From Nonomuraea terrae (GTDB taxonomy: Bacteria; Actinomycetota; Actinomycetes; Streptosporangiales; Streptosporangiaceae): a stretch of DNA of 64,000 bases. The translations under genes and the position numbers were made by a program. The notes below the pieces were generated by a model. It was given only the letters and a program-made list of their open reading frames with translations. It made no database searches and had not been told where the DNA came from. Of this stretch, positions 41,014 to 48,186 are shown piece by piece. Where the stretch lies: assembly GCF_004348995.1 (NCBI RefSeq), contig NZ_SMKQ01000017.1, positions 1-64,000 on the forward strand, in the 5' to 3' direction. The number at the start of each line of letters is the position of its first letter. The stretch's first letter is position 1.

Positions 41014-41069
41014 CGAGGAGGGCTCCGACTCCGTGTGACCGACCTGTGCGTGGACCCGAGCCCGGCAAG

Positions 41070-41112
41070 ATCAAATCCCAGGTACCGAATCCACCGGCCT
41101 ACCTGGGCTTTC
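41070..41112. terminator. Conserved hairpin before att copy 41121
   Basis: CCCAGGTA and TACCTGGG pair around an 18-base loop, closely matching the hairpins at 32092 and 52918 (loop ACCGAATCCACCGGCCTACC-type). It also can terminate the reductase transcript. Confidence 0.68.
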
Positions 41113-41120
41113 ACCATGAG

Positions 41121-41161
41121 AGCGGGTGACGGGAATCGAACCCGCGCTGTCAGCTTGGGAA
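41121..41161 (-). repeat. att copy (tRNA-Gly 3' end)
   Basis: 41 bases identical to 52968-53008. About 150 bases after it align closely with the sequence after the 42145 copy. Confidence 0.9.
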
Positions 41162-41247
41162 CTGCATCGATAACGGCCGGATGAGGCGCTGAGCTGGGCG
41201 ACGAGTCGGTCCTGAGTGACCGTGGTTGCCCCCTCGTCACCCCTCTT

Positions 41248-41267
41248 AATGGCCCGCTAATGGCCCG
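41248..41267. repeat. Arm-type repeats, class A, after att copy 41121
   Basis: AATGGCCCG at 41248-41256 and 41259-41267, 11 bases apart. Confidence 0.65.
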
Positions 41268-41395
41268 GCGATCAACCCGCGACCTGGTGTTTCTCACGCG
41301 ACGCGCGCATCTCGTCCGTCTGAGATCATCCCGTCTGCCCTCGACCCACCCGAAGTGGAAGCGTGCCAAGGCCTCGGGTAAGAGATGATCGTGCT

Positions 41396-42067
41396 GTGGG
41401 CTTCGGGACATACGCCAGACGCGTTCGCGACCGTGATCTTCCTTACGGAGGGCGCTTCCGCGCACTGAGGTGCGCAGTCAGCTGTTACCACCCGATCGGC
41501 TTCAACGCGACCTGGTCATACCTGACCACGGCAGGAAACCTTCGACGCGATGAGTTGGCTCTGATCCGGGCGCTGGACATGCTGGAACTCAGCCGGAACG
41601 CCTGGCTCGCGGAGATCGACGCCTTCGCCGACCGGCGCCGCCTCGAAAAGCGAAAGCATCGCCGTAGTCCGATGGCGTTGGAGGTGCGATACCTGCATGG
41701 ATGGAGATGGCCTGGGCCAGAAGGTCATCGGGTGATGGTCCGAGAGATTGGGGTCCTGTGGGCGCAGCATGTACCCGTCCCATTCCCTGACGTACCGAGC
41801 TCAGAGAGGGACGACCTCGTCGAACTGAACGCCGCTCTTGCCGACTGCGTATCGGCCTACCTGCGCAACAACGGCACGGCCGGCTCAGGACATAAGGCCA
41901 CTCTCCTCAGGTGCCTGCGCAAACTCCGCAGGCATCTGGAGCGCCACCTGGGCTACCCATCCCCCTTCCACGACGCTTATGACTACCATCGCCGCCTGCT
42001 CAAGGTGACGGAACTGCTAGTCAACGATGCGTTCCCGTTCACCGCTGACACGCAGGACAAGGGCTAG
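41396..42067 (+). CDS. Hypothetical protein, sole gene of a ~1-kb att-flanked unit
   Basis: This ~223-residue soluble protein contains CAVSCYHPIGFNATWSYLTT, ELALIRALDMLELSRNAWLA, LEVRYLHGWRWPGPEGH and a basic helical C-terminus (LLRCLRKLRRHLERHLGYPS, LLKVTELLVNDAF). I do not recognise the family. The helical, His/Arg-rich second half could bind nucleic acid. The GTG at 41396 is chosen over ATG 41363 because the intervening residues look non-coding; both are possible. It is the only gene between att copies 41121 and 42145. Confidence 0.6.
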   Translation: MGFGTYARRVRDRDLPYGGRFRALRCAVSCYHPIGFNATWSYLTTAGNLRRDELALIRALDMLELSRNAWLAEIDAFADRRRLEKRKHRRSPMALEVRYLHGWRWPGPEGHRVMVREIGVLWAQHVPVPFPDVPSSERDDLVELNAALADCVSAYLRNNGTAGSGHKATLLRCLRKLRRHLERHLGYPSPFHDAYDYHRRLLKVTELLVNDAFPFTADTQDKG

Positions 42068-42144
42068 CTTCAGGACTGCGCTCAGGCTACGACAATCGAG
42101 GCCAGGGTCGGGATTAATGTCCCTACCTGCGCCTCACCAGTTGG

Positions 42145-42185
42145 AGCGGGTGACGGGAATCGAACCCGCGCTGTCAGCTTGGGAA
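42145..42185 (-). repeat. att copy bounding the intact AICE (distal junction)
   Basis: 41 bases identical to 52968-53008. With the tRNA gene it brackets a 10.8-kb segment holding a full set of AICE genes, so it is the distal attachment junction of the youngest element. Confidence 0.9.
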
Positions 42186-42271
42186 CTGCATCGATCACGG
42201 CCTGATAGGGCGCTGAGCTGGGCAGAGAGCCGGTCCTGAGTGACCATGGTTGACCCCTCGTTACCCCTCTT

Positions 42272-42291
42272 AATGGCCCGCTAATGGCCCG
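42272..42291. repeat. Left arm-type repeats of the AICE (AATGGCCCG x2)
   Basis: AATGGCCCG at 42272-42280 and 42283-42291. The same unit is present three times at the integrase end (52861, 52872, 52883), as expected for integrase arm-binding sites flanking attP. Confidence 0.7.
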
Positions 42292-42340
42292 GCGATCAGC
42301 CTGCGACCTGGTGTTTCTCGCGCAAGGCGCGCCAGGGACC

Positions 42341-42916
42341 TTACTCAGCCACTGATGGGCTCGCGATGGTAGGCACGCCCTCGGCGATCATCCCAGAGTT
42401 GGAGCGCCGGGTTGCCGGCTGGAGTTGGACGAGGATCATCCAGTTGTCCTCGTCCTTCGTGTAGGTCGCTCGAACCCTGTACTGGCCAGACTCGAGATCA
42501 ATAATGAGTCGGTCGTCAGGCTCCAGCTCAGCACCGGGGATGGCGGAGTCGAAGAGCACAACTGACTCCCGTACCTCCCAATTCAGGTCTTCGTCATCGT
42601 CCCATTCCGGCCCTGCCGCCAGAGCTCGCTTGGCTGCCGTTACCAGCTCGGCTTCGGAGTATGCGGCGGCCCAGCGCAGGAAGAGGCGTTCGGTCGGCAG
42701 ATAGGTGGTCATGGCGGGTTCGTCGCCGAGAACAAGGGCCTGCTGTGCACCAACGGTGACGGTACCGATGTAGCCCTCAACGGCACAGGCGCGGCCGTAG
42801 TCTCCCCAGGTCTCAACGGGACCATCGTTGTCGTCCACACCCGCCCACGTATTTAGCTCGGACTGGGGAACGGCGATTAGTGGACCTCCTGCGGTGCTGA
42901 CCCAGGTATGCAGCAC
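42341..42916 (-). CDS. Imm21-like immunity protein
   Basis: This ~191-residue protein starts (GTG) LHTWVSTAGGPLIAVPQSEL and contains CAVEGYIGTVTVGAQQALVL then GDEPAMTTYLP, the pattern I know from the Imm21 family of polymorphic-toxin immunity proteins. The rest is acidic (AGPEWDDDEDLNWEVRES, ELEPDDRLIIDLES). The GTG at 42914-42916 has AAAGGGG seven bases upstream; an ATG at 42937 is less likely. No cognate toxin is adjacent. It occupies the distal end of the AICE. Local GC is lower than in the host genes. Confidence 0.7.
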   Translation of the reverse strand: MLHTWVSTAGGPLIAVPQSELNTWAGVDDNDGPVETWGDYGRACAVEGYIGTVTVGAQQALVLGDEPAMTTYLPTERLFLRWAAAYSEAELVTAAKRALAAGPEWDDDEDLNWEVRESVVLFDSAIPGAELEPDDRLIIDLESGQYRVRATYTKDEDNWMILVQLQPATRRSNSGMIAEGVPTIASPSVAE

Positions 42917-43255
42917 TGATGACCCCTTTCGATGCATGATCGTTGTCGTTGGGGCACAGAGTATGGGCAGCAGCCAAATCCCGAAAGGGCGCACAGACGA
43001 TCCGCTGTCTACCTATGACCGAGTCAGCGGCCACATGCCTGGCTTCGCGACCTGAGGACACCGCTATCCGGTGAGCCGGTGCTGAGGAACGAAGCACCGG
43101 ATCGTCGATCGCCCCCAGCCACTACCTGAGGCCGGCCCACACGTGGCGATCGTAGGGCTGCATTCGTGCGGCGGCGTGACGCTGGGGTCGGTGAGCTTGC
43201 TCAGTACGGCGGGCGCCACGGTCGGCGTGGCGGCCCGTGCTGCTGCCGCCCGGGA

Positions 43256-43350
43256 CCGGCCCCCAGGCCGCATGCCCGGGCGGCGGGCAAGCGACGGGCC
43301 GCTGTACGGCGGCGCGGCGCGCCGCCGCTTGATACTTACAAGAGCTATTC
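43256..43350. repeat. Dispersed ~90-bp hairpin-containing repeat, copy 2
   Basis: Aligns with 14521-14610; 43304-43335 is identical to 14565-14596. It overlaps the last bases of the inositol-monophosphatase-like gene and could serve as its terminator because of the GC-rich palindrome. Confidence 0.65.
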
Positions 43351-44169
43351 GGCAACTTCCCGGTCGAACACCATGACCTTGCGGGCCTCGGCAATAAGTT
43401 CCACGAGATCGGCTATGAGCTTGGGGCTTGCTGCGATGGTCGCGTGCGCGGTCATGCTGTGCGGGCTGCCGTCGAGATCGACCACCGTCGCTCCGGCTTC
43501 TCGGGCGATGATGACTCCGGCTGCGGTGTCCCAGGGGTTGTTGCTGAGCATGATGTTCGCGTCGACCCTGCCGTCCGCAACCCATGCGAGATCGATCGCG
43601 GCCGAGCCGAACATCCGGATGCGCTGCACCCGAGCGGCGAGCTCTTCGGTCAGGGCAAGCCGCGGTCGGTTGCGCTCGTCAGCGTTCTCCCCCACGGCGT
43701 AGTCGCCGATCGCCACGATCGCGGTCTGCAGCTCGCGGGCATCGCTTACCCGGATTTCTGAGCCGTTGACGACAGCGCCGGCACCTTCGGCCGCCGCGTA
43801 GCGGAGGTTGAGGAAGGGCAGGTCGATCACTCCGAGTGTGGGCGTGTCCTTGTCGAGCAGACCCAGAGAGACGCCGCAGAGCGGGATGCCGTGCAGGAAG
43901 TTGGCTGTTCCGTCCACGGGGTCCAGCGCCCACATCAGGCCGTCGCCCAGGTGGCTGACGCCTTCTTCCTCGCCCAGAAATCCAATCTCAGGACTCTCGC
44001 GGGACAGGAACTCCCGCACGGCATGCTCAACGGCGTAGTCCACCTCTGTCGCCATGTCCCGGTCACCCTTGGCCGTGACGACGCCGGGAGCCTTGGTACG
44101 GATGATCTCGCTGGCGATCGACACGGCGCGCTCAGCGATCGGGAGAAGAGTCCGGGCGTCGATGGTCAT
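43345..44169 (-). CDS. Inositol monophosphatase family protein
   Basis: This 274-residue protein has the family motifs FLGEEEGVSHLGDGL (metal-binding Glu), MWALDPVDGTANFLHGIPLC (D-P-x-D-G-T, Mg-binding and catalytic) and FGSAAIDLAWVADGRVDAN then NNPWDTAAGVIIAREAGATV (W-D-x-A-A-G). Members dephosphorylate inositol phosphate, histidinol phosphate or PAP-like nucleotides. The start overlaps the stop of the DUF5919-type regulator by four bases (ATGA), so the two are made together. Its place inside a mobile element suggests a role tied to that regulator rather than to housekeeping metabolism. Confidence 0.88.
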   Translation of the reverse strand: MTIDARTLLPIAERAVSIASEIIRTKAPGVVTAKGDRDMATEVDYAVEHAVREFLSRESPEIGFLGEEEGVSHLGDGLMWALDPVDGTANFLHGIPLCGVSLGLLDKDTPTLGVIDLPFLNLRYAAAEGAGAVVNGSEIRVSDARELQTAIVAIGDYAVGENADERNRPRLALTEELAARVQRIRMFGSAAIDLAWVADGRVDANIMLSNNPWDTAAGVIIAREAGATVVDLDGSPHSMTAHATIAASPKLIADLVELIAEARKVMVFDREVAE

Positions 44170-45035
44170 ACAGGTTTGCTCCGCTCCCACATATCCCTGA
44201 ACACCTGGTCGAAGACGGGGAACAACCCCTCTGCGGCGGTGTTGTCCGTGATCACAAAGGTAGGTGAATCGACCCCACGTGCCTGCGGCAGGTACGGCTG
44301 GACCACGCACAACGCCCGGTCCACGAAGAGCAAGTTGAACCGGATCGTCTCGTCGTAGACGTGGAGTTCAAGGCGCTGAGCCGATGTGGTGTCGAGCCGA
44401 TCGCGCAACCTGGTCAGGATGCTGATGTTGAGCACTGTGAGGGTCGTCAGAGTGCTGTCGGTGTAGCCCTCTTCCGCTTCGCGGGCGCGGATCGCCTGGC
44501 CCTTCGGGTCGAGGAAGAGGCAGCGGATGCGCGTGCCGGAGTCGAGCAGACGCTTGAGCTGGTGGTCGGGGTAGCTCTGGCACAGGATGTTGAGCGAGAG
44601 GCCTGCCGCGTTGATCTCCTTCGCGTCGTCGAACATCGACGAGGCCGGGTAAGCAGAGGAGAAGGCCGAGCGGCTACTGAAGACGGCAGTCACGTCAGCC
44701 ATCTGTGGCAGGGCACAGGCGGCCGCGGGGCCGGCGCTTCTGGCTGGCTCCGGATCTGATCTCTGCGTGGGGATCTCGACGGCGGTCGCGGCGAACAGGT
44801 CATGCGCCGACCTGCCCGGGAACATTGCCTCCAAGACACGGCAGTGGCCCGAGTACGGCAAGCCCTTGAGCTCCCCGTTCAGCCATCGGTGGAGCTGCGC
44901 TCGACTCGGCCAACCGCCCTGCAACGACGGGTCCACCTTCTTAGCGGCTTTGTCGTACTCCTTACAGAACGTGCTGTAGGTCTGCCAGTGGCGTTGTGTC
45001 AGGAGGGCCTTCAACAGAATCGGCTGGTCAGTCAT
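44166..45035 (-). CDS. DUF5919-type regulator of the AICE
   Basis: This 289-residue protein begins MTDQPILLKALLTQRHWQTY. It has an HTH-like N-terminus (GGWPSRAQLHRWLNGELKGL, HCRVLEAMFPGRSAHDLF) and a C-terminal domain with EINAAGLSLNILCQSYPDHQ, TRIRCLFLDPKGQAIRAREA and RLELHVYDETIRFNLLFVDR, which I recognise as DUF5919. Such proteins are found next to AICE genes. The domain may sense or process a small molecule. It is coupled to the downstream monophosphatase. A truncated paralogue lies at 15570. Confidence 0.75.
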   Translation of the reverse strand: MTDQPILLKALLTQRHWQTYSTFCKEYDKAAKKVDPSLQGGWPSRAQLHRWLNGELKGLPYSGHCRVLEAMFPGRSAHDLFAATAVEIPTQRSDPEPARSAGPAAACALPQMADVTAVFSSRSAFSSAYPASSMFDDAKEINAAGLSLNILCQSYPDHQLKRLLDSGTRIRCLFLDPKGQAIRAREAEEGYTDSTLTTLTVLNISILTRLRDRLDTTSAQRLELHVYDETIRFNLLFVDRALCVVQPYLPQARGVDSPTFVITDNTAAEGLFPVFDQVFRDMWERSKPV

Positions 45036-45190
45036 GATCCGCGCCTCGGGCTGGGGTGCCATATAGGGCCCAGGTTAGCGACAGAGACGGGCTCGGACGA
45101 GACCAAGAGGAGACGAAAAGAGACGAGCCGATCACAGAAGGTACTCGGGAGCGATCGAGACGTGACAGTTCCTCGGGCAATTCTCGTCGC

Positions 45191-45355
45191 ATGACTGCGC
45201 CGTGTAACTCCTGCTCGGGGAAAGGCTGGAAATACATCAGCCTCCGCCGGGCCGTGGTGGTAGCCGAGAACAACTCAGGCGATGCCGCTCCCGATGACCG
45301 ACACCGCGATGACTGCTGGCGGTGCAACGGGACCGGTCGGGCGGGTGCGCTGTGA
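45191..45355 (+). CDS. Small CxxC zinc-finger-like protein
   Basis: This 54-residue protein starts MTAPCNSCSGKGWKYISLRR and ends DDCWRCNGTGRAGAL. The two CxxC(x)GxG motifs are those of DnaJ-type zinc fingers. It may bind nucleic acid or a protein partner. The stop overlaps the next GTG (GTGA), so it is the first of a two-gene operon divergent from the DUF5919-type regulator. Confidence 0.65.
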   Translation: MTAPCNSCSGKGWKYISLRRAVVVAENNSGDAAPDDRHRDDCWRCNGTGRAGAL

Positions 45356-45642
45356 ACATTTACGTCGGCTGTTTCGCACCTCACGTCAGTCCGCCTCGGC
45401 CGGACCACATGCGTCTGCTCTGGCGGGAGGTGGCCCGTGAGCAGGGTCCACCGCGCGTGATCGAGTACACCTGCGAGTGCGAGGACACGGTTTACGAACG
45501 GTGTCGCGAGGGTGGCCTTGCCTACATCCGTCGGACTACGCGTCTCGATGGGGTGGTGCAGCAGGTTGACGAGACTTATCGCTGGCAGCCCAAGAAGGCG
45601 CAAGACGTCTGGATTGCTCTCCTCAACGGTGAGGCTCGATAG
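45352..45642 (+). CDS. Small hypothetical AICE protein
   Basis: This 96-residue protein begins (GTG) NIYVGCFAPHVSPPRPDHMR and ends QPKKAQDVWIALLNGEAR. It contains a Cys-rich spot (EYTCECEDTVYERC) and looks like a compact alpha/beta protein. No family is recognised. Coupled to the zinc-finger-like gene. Confidence 0.6.
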   Translation: MNIYVGCFAPHVSPPRPDHMRLLWREVAREQGPPRVIEYTCECEDTVYERCREGGLAYIRRTTRLDGVVQQVDETYRWQPKKAQDVWIALLNGEAR

Positions 45643-45693
45643 GCGGGCGCGGCGGTCGGCGAATACAGGGGTGCCGTTCGGTCGCGTCTTGGT

Positions 45694-45770
45694 GCTGGTG
45701 GAGGAGCTGTCTGTTGCGCAGTCAGATGGTTCCTCCACCAGCTCGTACGTTTCCCCTCGCTGAGGGGGAA
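45694..45770. terminator. Two consecutive hairpins between the small operon and the GntR gene
   Basis: GCTGGTGGAGGA (45694-45705) pairs exactly with TCCTCCACCAGC (45731-45742). Next, TTCCCCTC (45751-45758) pairs with GAGGGGGAA (45762-45770). The pair lies just before the GntR promoter region and could insulate it or form a leader structure. Confidence 0.6.
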
Positions 45771-45781
45771 GACAGGATGCC

Positions 45782-45815
45782 CAACTCGAACTAGTCTTTA
45801 CGACAAGTCGAGTTG
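45782..45815. promoter_or_regulatory. GntR operator half-sites CAACTCG ... CGAGTTG
   Basis: CAACTCG at 45782-45788 and CGAGTTG at 45809-45815, just upstream of the GntR start. The same heptamers form a compact palindrome at 47596-47615 before the transfer/replication genes. This suggests the GntR protein represses itself and that operon. Confidence 0.65.
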
Positions 45816-45828
45816 TTGGATGGTCGTC

Positions 45829-46560
45829 ATGTCCTCTGAAGAGTTCGCGCCACCGAAGTACGCCCAGATCGTGCAGGCGATCAGGCAGAAGATCGCGGAC
45901 GGGACCTATCCTCCCAATTCCCTGCTGCCCTCTGAGACTCAGCTTGTTCGAGAGTTCGGGGTAAGCCGTCCCACAGTCGTTCGGGCGCTTCAAGTCCTCC
46001 AGCTCCGCGGAATTATCGAGCGGGAGCATGGCAAGGGATCCTTTGTGAAGGCGCCCCCACCCGGCTCGGCAGAACAGAGCGCTCGGCCTGGACGGGCTGT
46101 CCTAGACCGCGTGGAAGCCGAGGAGAACTGCTCAGTTATTGACGCTGGGCCTCTGGCGGTGCCCGCCCCGATTGCGAAGCTACTCGACATACCGGAGGGG
46201 TCTCCGGTGGTACGGCGCCGCGTCCTGTTCCGCGACGATGAGCGGCCAACCGATCTGTTCATGGTCTGGTGCCCTGCGCATCGGGCTGAGGGCACGCAGC
46301 TCGGCGAGGTGCGGCCGCTAACCGCTGGTATCAGGCAGCATCTTCGTGCGAGCAAGGGCCTCAAGCTTCAACATGTCGTCGAACGTCTGAGTGCCAGGCA
46401 CCCTTCAGCTGACGAGGCCAAGCTCATGGACATCAGCAAGACCACGCCAGTCCTTGGGGTGCTGGCAAGCGTGTTCAACGGCGGAGGGCGACCTGTGCTC
46501 GTTGTGGACTTGGTGCTGCCCGGCGAGCTTCACGAGCTAGAGGACTCTTATTCGCTCTAG
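45829..46560 (+). CDS. GntR-family repressor (KorSA-like) of the AICE
   Basis: This ~243-residue protein has a GntR winged helix (YAQIVQAIRQKIADGTYPPN, LLPSETQLVREFGVSRPTVV, RALQVLQLRGIIEREHGKGS) and a UTRA-type C-terminal domain (VRRRVLFRDDERPTDLFMVW, TPVLGVLASVFNGGGRPVLV). In pSAM2 the GntR protein KorSA keeps the element integrated by repressing its activator; this gene has the same setting. Start ATG 45829 (or 45820). Operator-like repeats precede it and the 47.6-kb operon. Confidence 0.87.
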   Translation: MSSEEFAPPKYAQIVQAIRQKIADGTYPPNSLLPSETQLVREFGVSRPTVVRALQVLQLRGIIEREHGKGSFVKAPPPGSAEQSARPGRAVLDRVEAEENCSVIDAGPLAVPAPIAKLLDIPEGSPVVRRRVLFRDDERPTDLFMVWCPAHRAEGTQLGEVRPLTAGIRQHLRASKGLKLQHVVERLSARHPSADEAKLMDISKTTPVLGVLASVFNGGGRPVLVVDLVLPGELHELEDSYSL

Positions 46561-46702
46561 AACAGCGTCGTCCCATATGTGGCAGTCGTGGTCGGCGCTG
46601 CTGCAACGGCGCTCGACCTCGGCTGTGGGGCCTGGAGGTGCGCGCCGACCTGCGGACCCTCGGCGTCCGCTCCTGAATCCGCCCTGGCCGGAGGCTGGCG
46701 CG

Positions 46703-47044
46703 TCACCAATCGCGGGTCGCGATCAACTCTTCTACGTCCGCGTCCGCGAACCCGTAGGCCGTCGCCACAAAGCAGAAGTCCTCGGCGATCACCTCGCGAG
46801 CCACGGTCTCGATCTCGCTGTCGGCCGCCTCGAATTCGGCCTCCAGCTCGTTGAACTCCTCCGTCGCCGCATGGGTAAGGGCGTACAGCGCCGCGAGATC
46901 CGATGGCCCATCGGCCTCGATGCGCTCGCACAGCCGCAGGAGGATCTCCCTGCCCTTGTCAACGACATGGTCGGGGTAGTAGCCGTCCTGATACATGCCC
47001 TTGAGAAAGGTGTGGCCGGCTATCTGCTGGTTGGTGGGCGGCAT
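46703..47044 (-). CDS. DUF5713 family protein
   Basis: This 113-residue acidic protein begins MPPTNQQIAGHTFLKGMYQD and has DKGREILLRLCERIEADGPS, ALTHAATEEFNELEAEFEAA and ATAYGFADADVEEL. It matches the small DUF5713 family. Function is unknown. ATG 47042-47044 with GGAGAT upstream. It lies convergent to the GntR gene and divergent from the transfer operon. Confidence 0.75.
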   Translation of the reverse strand: MPPTNQQIAGHTFLKGMYQDGYYPDHVVDKGREILLRLCERIEADGPSDLAALYALTHAATEEFNELEAEFEAADSEIETVAREVIAEDFCFVATAYGFADADVEELIATRDW

Positions 47045-47553
47045 CCTGATCTCCTGTCTCGCCGTGATTTGGTGTGATTCGGTGTGCTGATACTGCACCA
47101 AACCTCCGACAACGAGGGCTTGCTCATCGATCCGACGAACGATGGCGGCGTGGAGTGCGCAGGCCGAATGGCCACGCGGTTGCCGAACACCTATCTAACG
47201 GTCCAACACAGGGCATCCCCGATAGTGGCCCATTAGACTCACCAAAAGCCCATTTCGGCGGCGCTCCTTTTCCGAGCGCACGGTCCGAGACGGGGCGATT
47301 CTTCGCCTCACGGCTTTCTCCTCCCGCGTGGGTCAACTTATACATGGCAAGTTGCCAATTGCGTGCTTCGTTCTTGGCGACTTCGATACATCGCCCACCT
47401 GGCCCGCCTGGCGGTGGCCCCAAGGCTCGTCGCGTCTGACTCGCTTCTCACCCGTGAGGTTGGTCATCGTTTCAACCGATACATCCTCAATGCCGCAATG
47501 GCTAATGGATGTATTTGTCGCGACCCCGAAAAAGATCTTGAAGAATTCCCGCT

Positions 47554-47570
47554 AACTCGTGTTGTCGAGT
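47554..47570. promoter_or_regulatory. GntR operator-like palindrome 1
   Basis: AACTCGTGTTGTCGAGT contains ACTCG and CGAGT in inverted orientation, 77 bases upstream of the first transfer-operon gene. Confidence 0.55.
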
Positions 47571-47595
47571 CCCTGATCTGCGGGTACCTTCATGA

Positions 47596-47615
47596 CAACT
47601 CGACAAGACGAGTTG
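47596..47615. promoter_or_regulatory. GntR operator-like palindrome 2
   Basis: CAACTCG, ACAAGA, CGAGTTG is a perfect 7-bp inverted repeat 31 bases before the start codon at 47647, placed to block transcription. GACAAGACAACTAG follows and may be another half-site. Confidence 0.68.
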
Positions 47616-47646
47616 GCGACAAGACAACTAGCTAGGAGCAAGCCTC

Positions 47647-48063
47647 ATGGCACTGCAAGGTCCCATCCCCGTCACGTTCGACATGGTCTTCCCGCACGGC
47701 TGCTACATCGTGGGCGAGGTCGAGCCCGTCAAGGACTTCGACGCTTCGACCAACGGGCGCTTCGTCCAGACCCGCGACAAGCAGAGCGGAGAGCTTGTTT
47801 GGCAGGTCAGCGTCATGGACGCCGACCCCACTCTCAAGGCGGCTCAGAAGACCGTCTCCGTCAAGCTGCTCAGCCCGACTCAGCCGGTTCCTCCGGCTCC
47901 GATGGCCGGGCTGCCGTTCACACCCGTCGAGTTCGACCAGATGACCGCCACGCCGTACGTCAACCAGGCCGGGAGGCTGGCGTACTCGATCAAGGTTCGC
48001 GAGATGCGCGCTCCTCGCCCGACCGGTAAGGCCGCCACGCCCGCTGCCAAGGACGCGGCGTGA
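47647..48063 (+). CDS. Conserved AICE protein of unknown function
   Basis: This 138-residue protein begins MALQGPIPVTFDMVFPHGCY, continues YIVGEVEPVKDFDASTNGRF and VQTRDKQSGELVWQVSVMDA, and has a Pro-rich middle (PTQPVPPAPMAG) and a basic tail. Proteins of this type commonly precede the transfer ATPase in actinomycete elements. The OB-like strand-rich start could bind DNA; this is a guess. AGGAGC precedes the ATG. It is the first gene of the repressed operon. Confidence 0.75.
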   Translation: MALQGPIPVTFDMVFPHGCYIVGEVEPVKDFDASTNGRFVQTRDKQSGELVWQVSVMDADPTLKAAQKTVSVKLLSPTQPVPPAPMAGLPFTPVEFDQMTATPYVNQAGRLAYSIKVREMRAPRPTGKAATPAAKDAA

Positions 48064-48186
48064 TGGGACGGCTCAAGGCCCGCAACGAGGCGGCCTGACA
48101 CTCAGCGGGGCCGCAGGAAGCGGCAACTTCCGGCGGCCCCTCGGTCTTCCACATACACGCGACATGCTTGGAAGGACTTCACCCTA

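Larger units (their letters stand above)
42068..42340. other. Junction region: end of unit, att copy and left-end DNA of the AICE
   Basis: Contains a hairpin-like segment (GGCCAGGGTCGGGATTAATG then TCCCTACCTGCGCC), the att copy at 42145 and the left arm repeats at 42272. No gene. Confidence 0.6.
47045..47646. promoter_or_regulatory. 600-bp control region of the AICE transfer/replication operon
   Basis: No convincing gene. The first 60 bases have repeats (TTTGGTGTGA, TTCGGTGTG, then CACCAAA) upstream of the DUF5713 gene. Bases ~47330-47530 are relatively AT-rich. The end carries two GntR operator-like palindromes. The size and base composition would also allow an origin of replication or a small RNA; neither can be proven here. 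Confidence 0.5.

Noticed and set aside
32140-42185. Repeated tRNA-Gly-like segments as extra tRNA genes
   Set aside because: Each copy stops in the anticodon loop and lacks the 5' half, so no cloverleaf can form. They are att copies.
31075-42291. A CRISPR array, because of regularly recurring repeats
   Set aside because: The repeats are 1-3 kb apart or more, are tRNA-derived, and no cas genes are present.
42272-42291. AATGGCCCG pair as an iteron-type replication origin
   Set aside because: Only two copies, and the same unit occurs beside the integrase and every class A att copy; arm-site function explains it better.
47363-47635. A 90-codon plus-strand frame in the AICE control region
   Set aside because: No ribosome site, no family resemblance, and it runs through the operator palindromes of the next gene.
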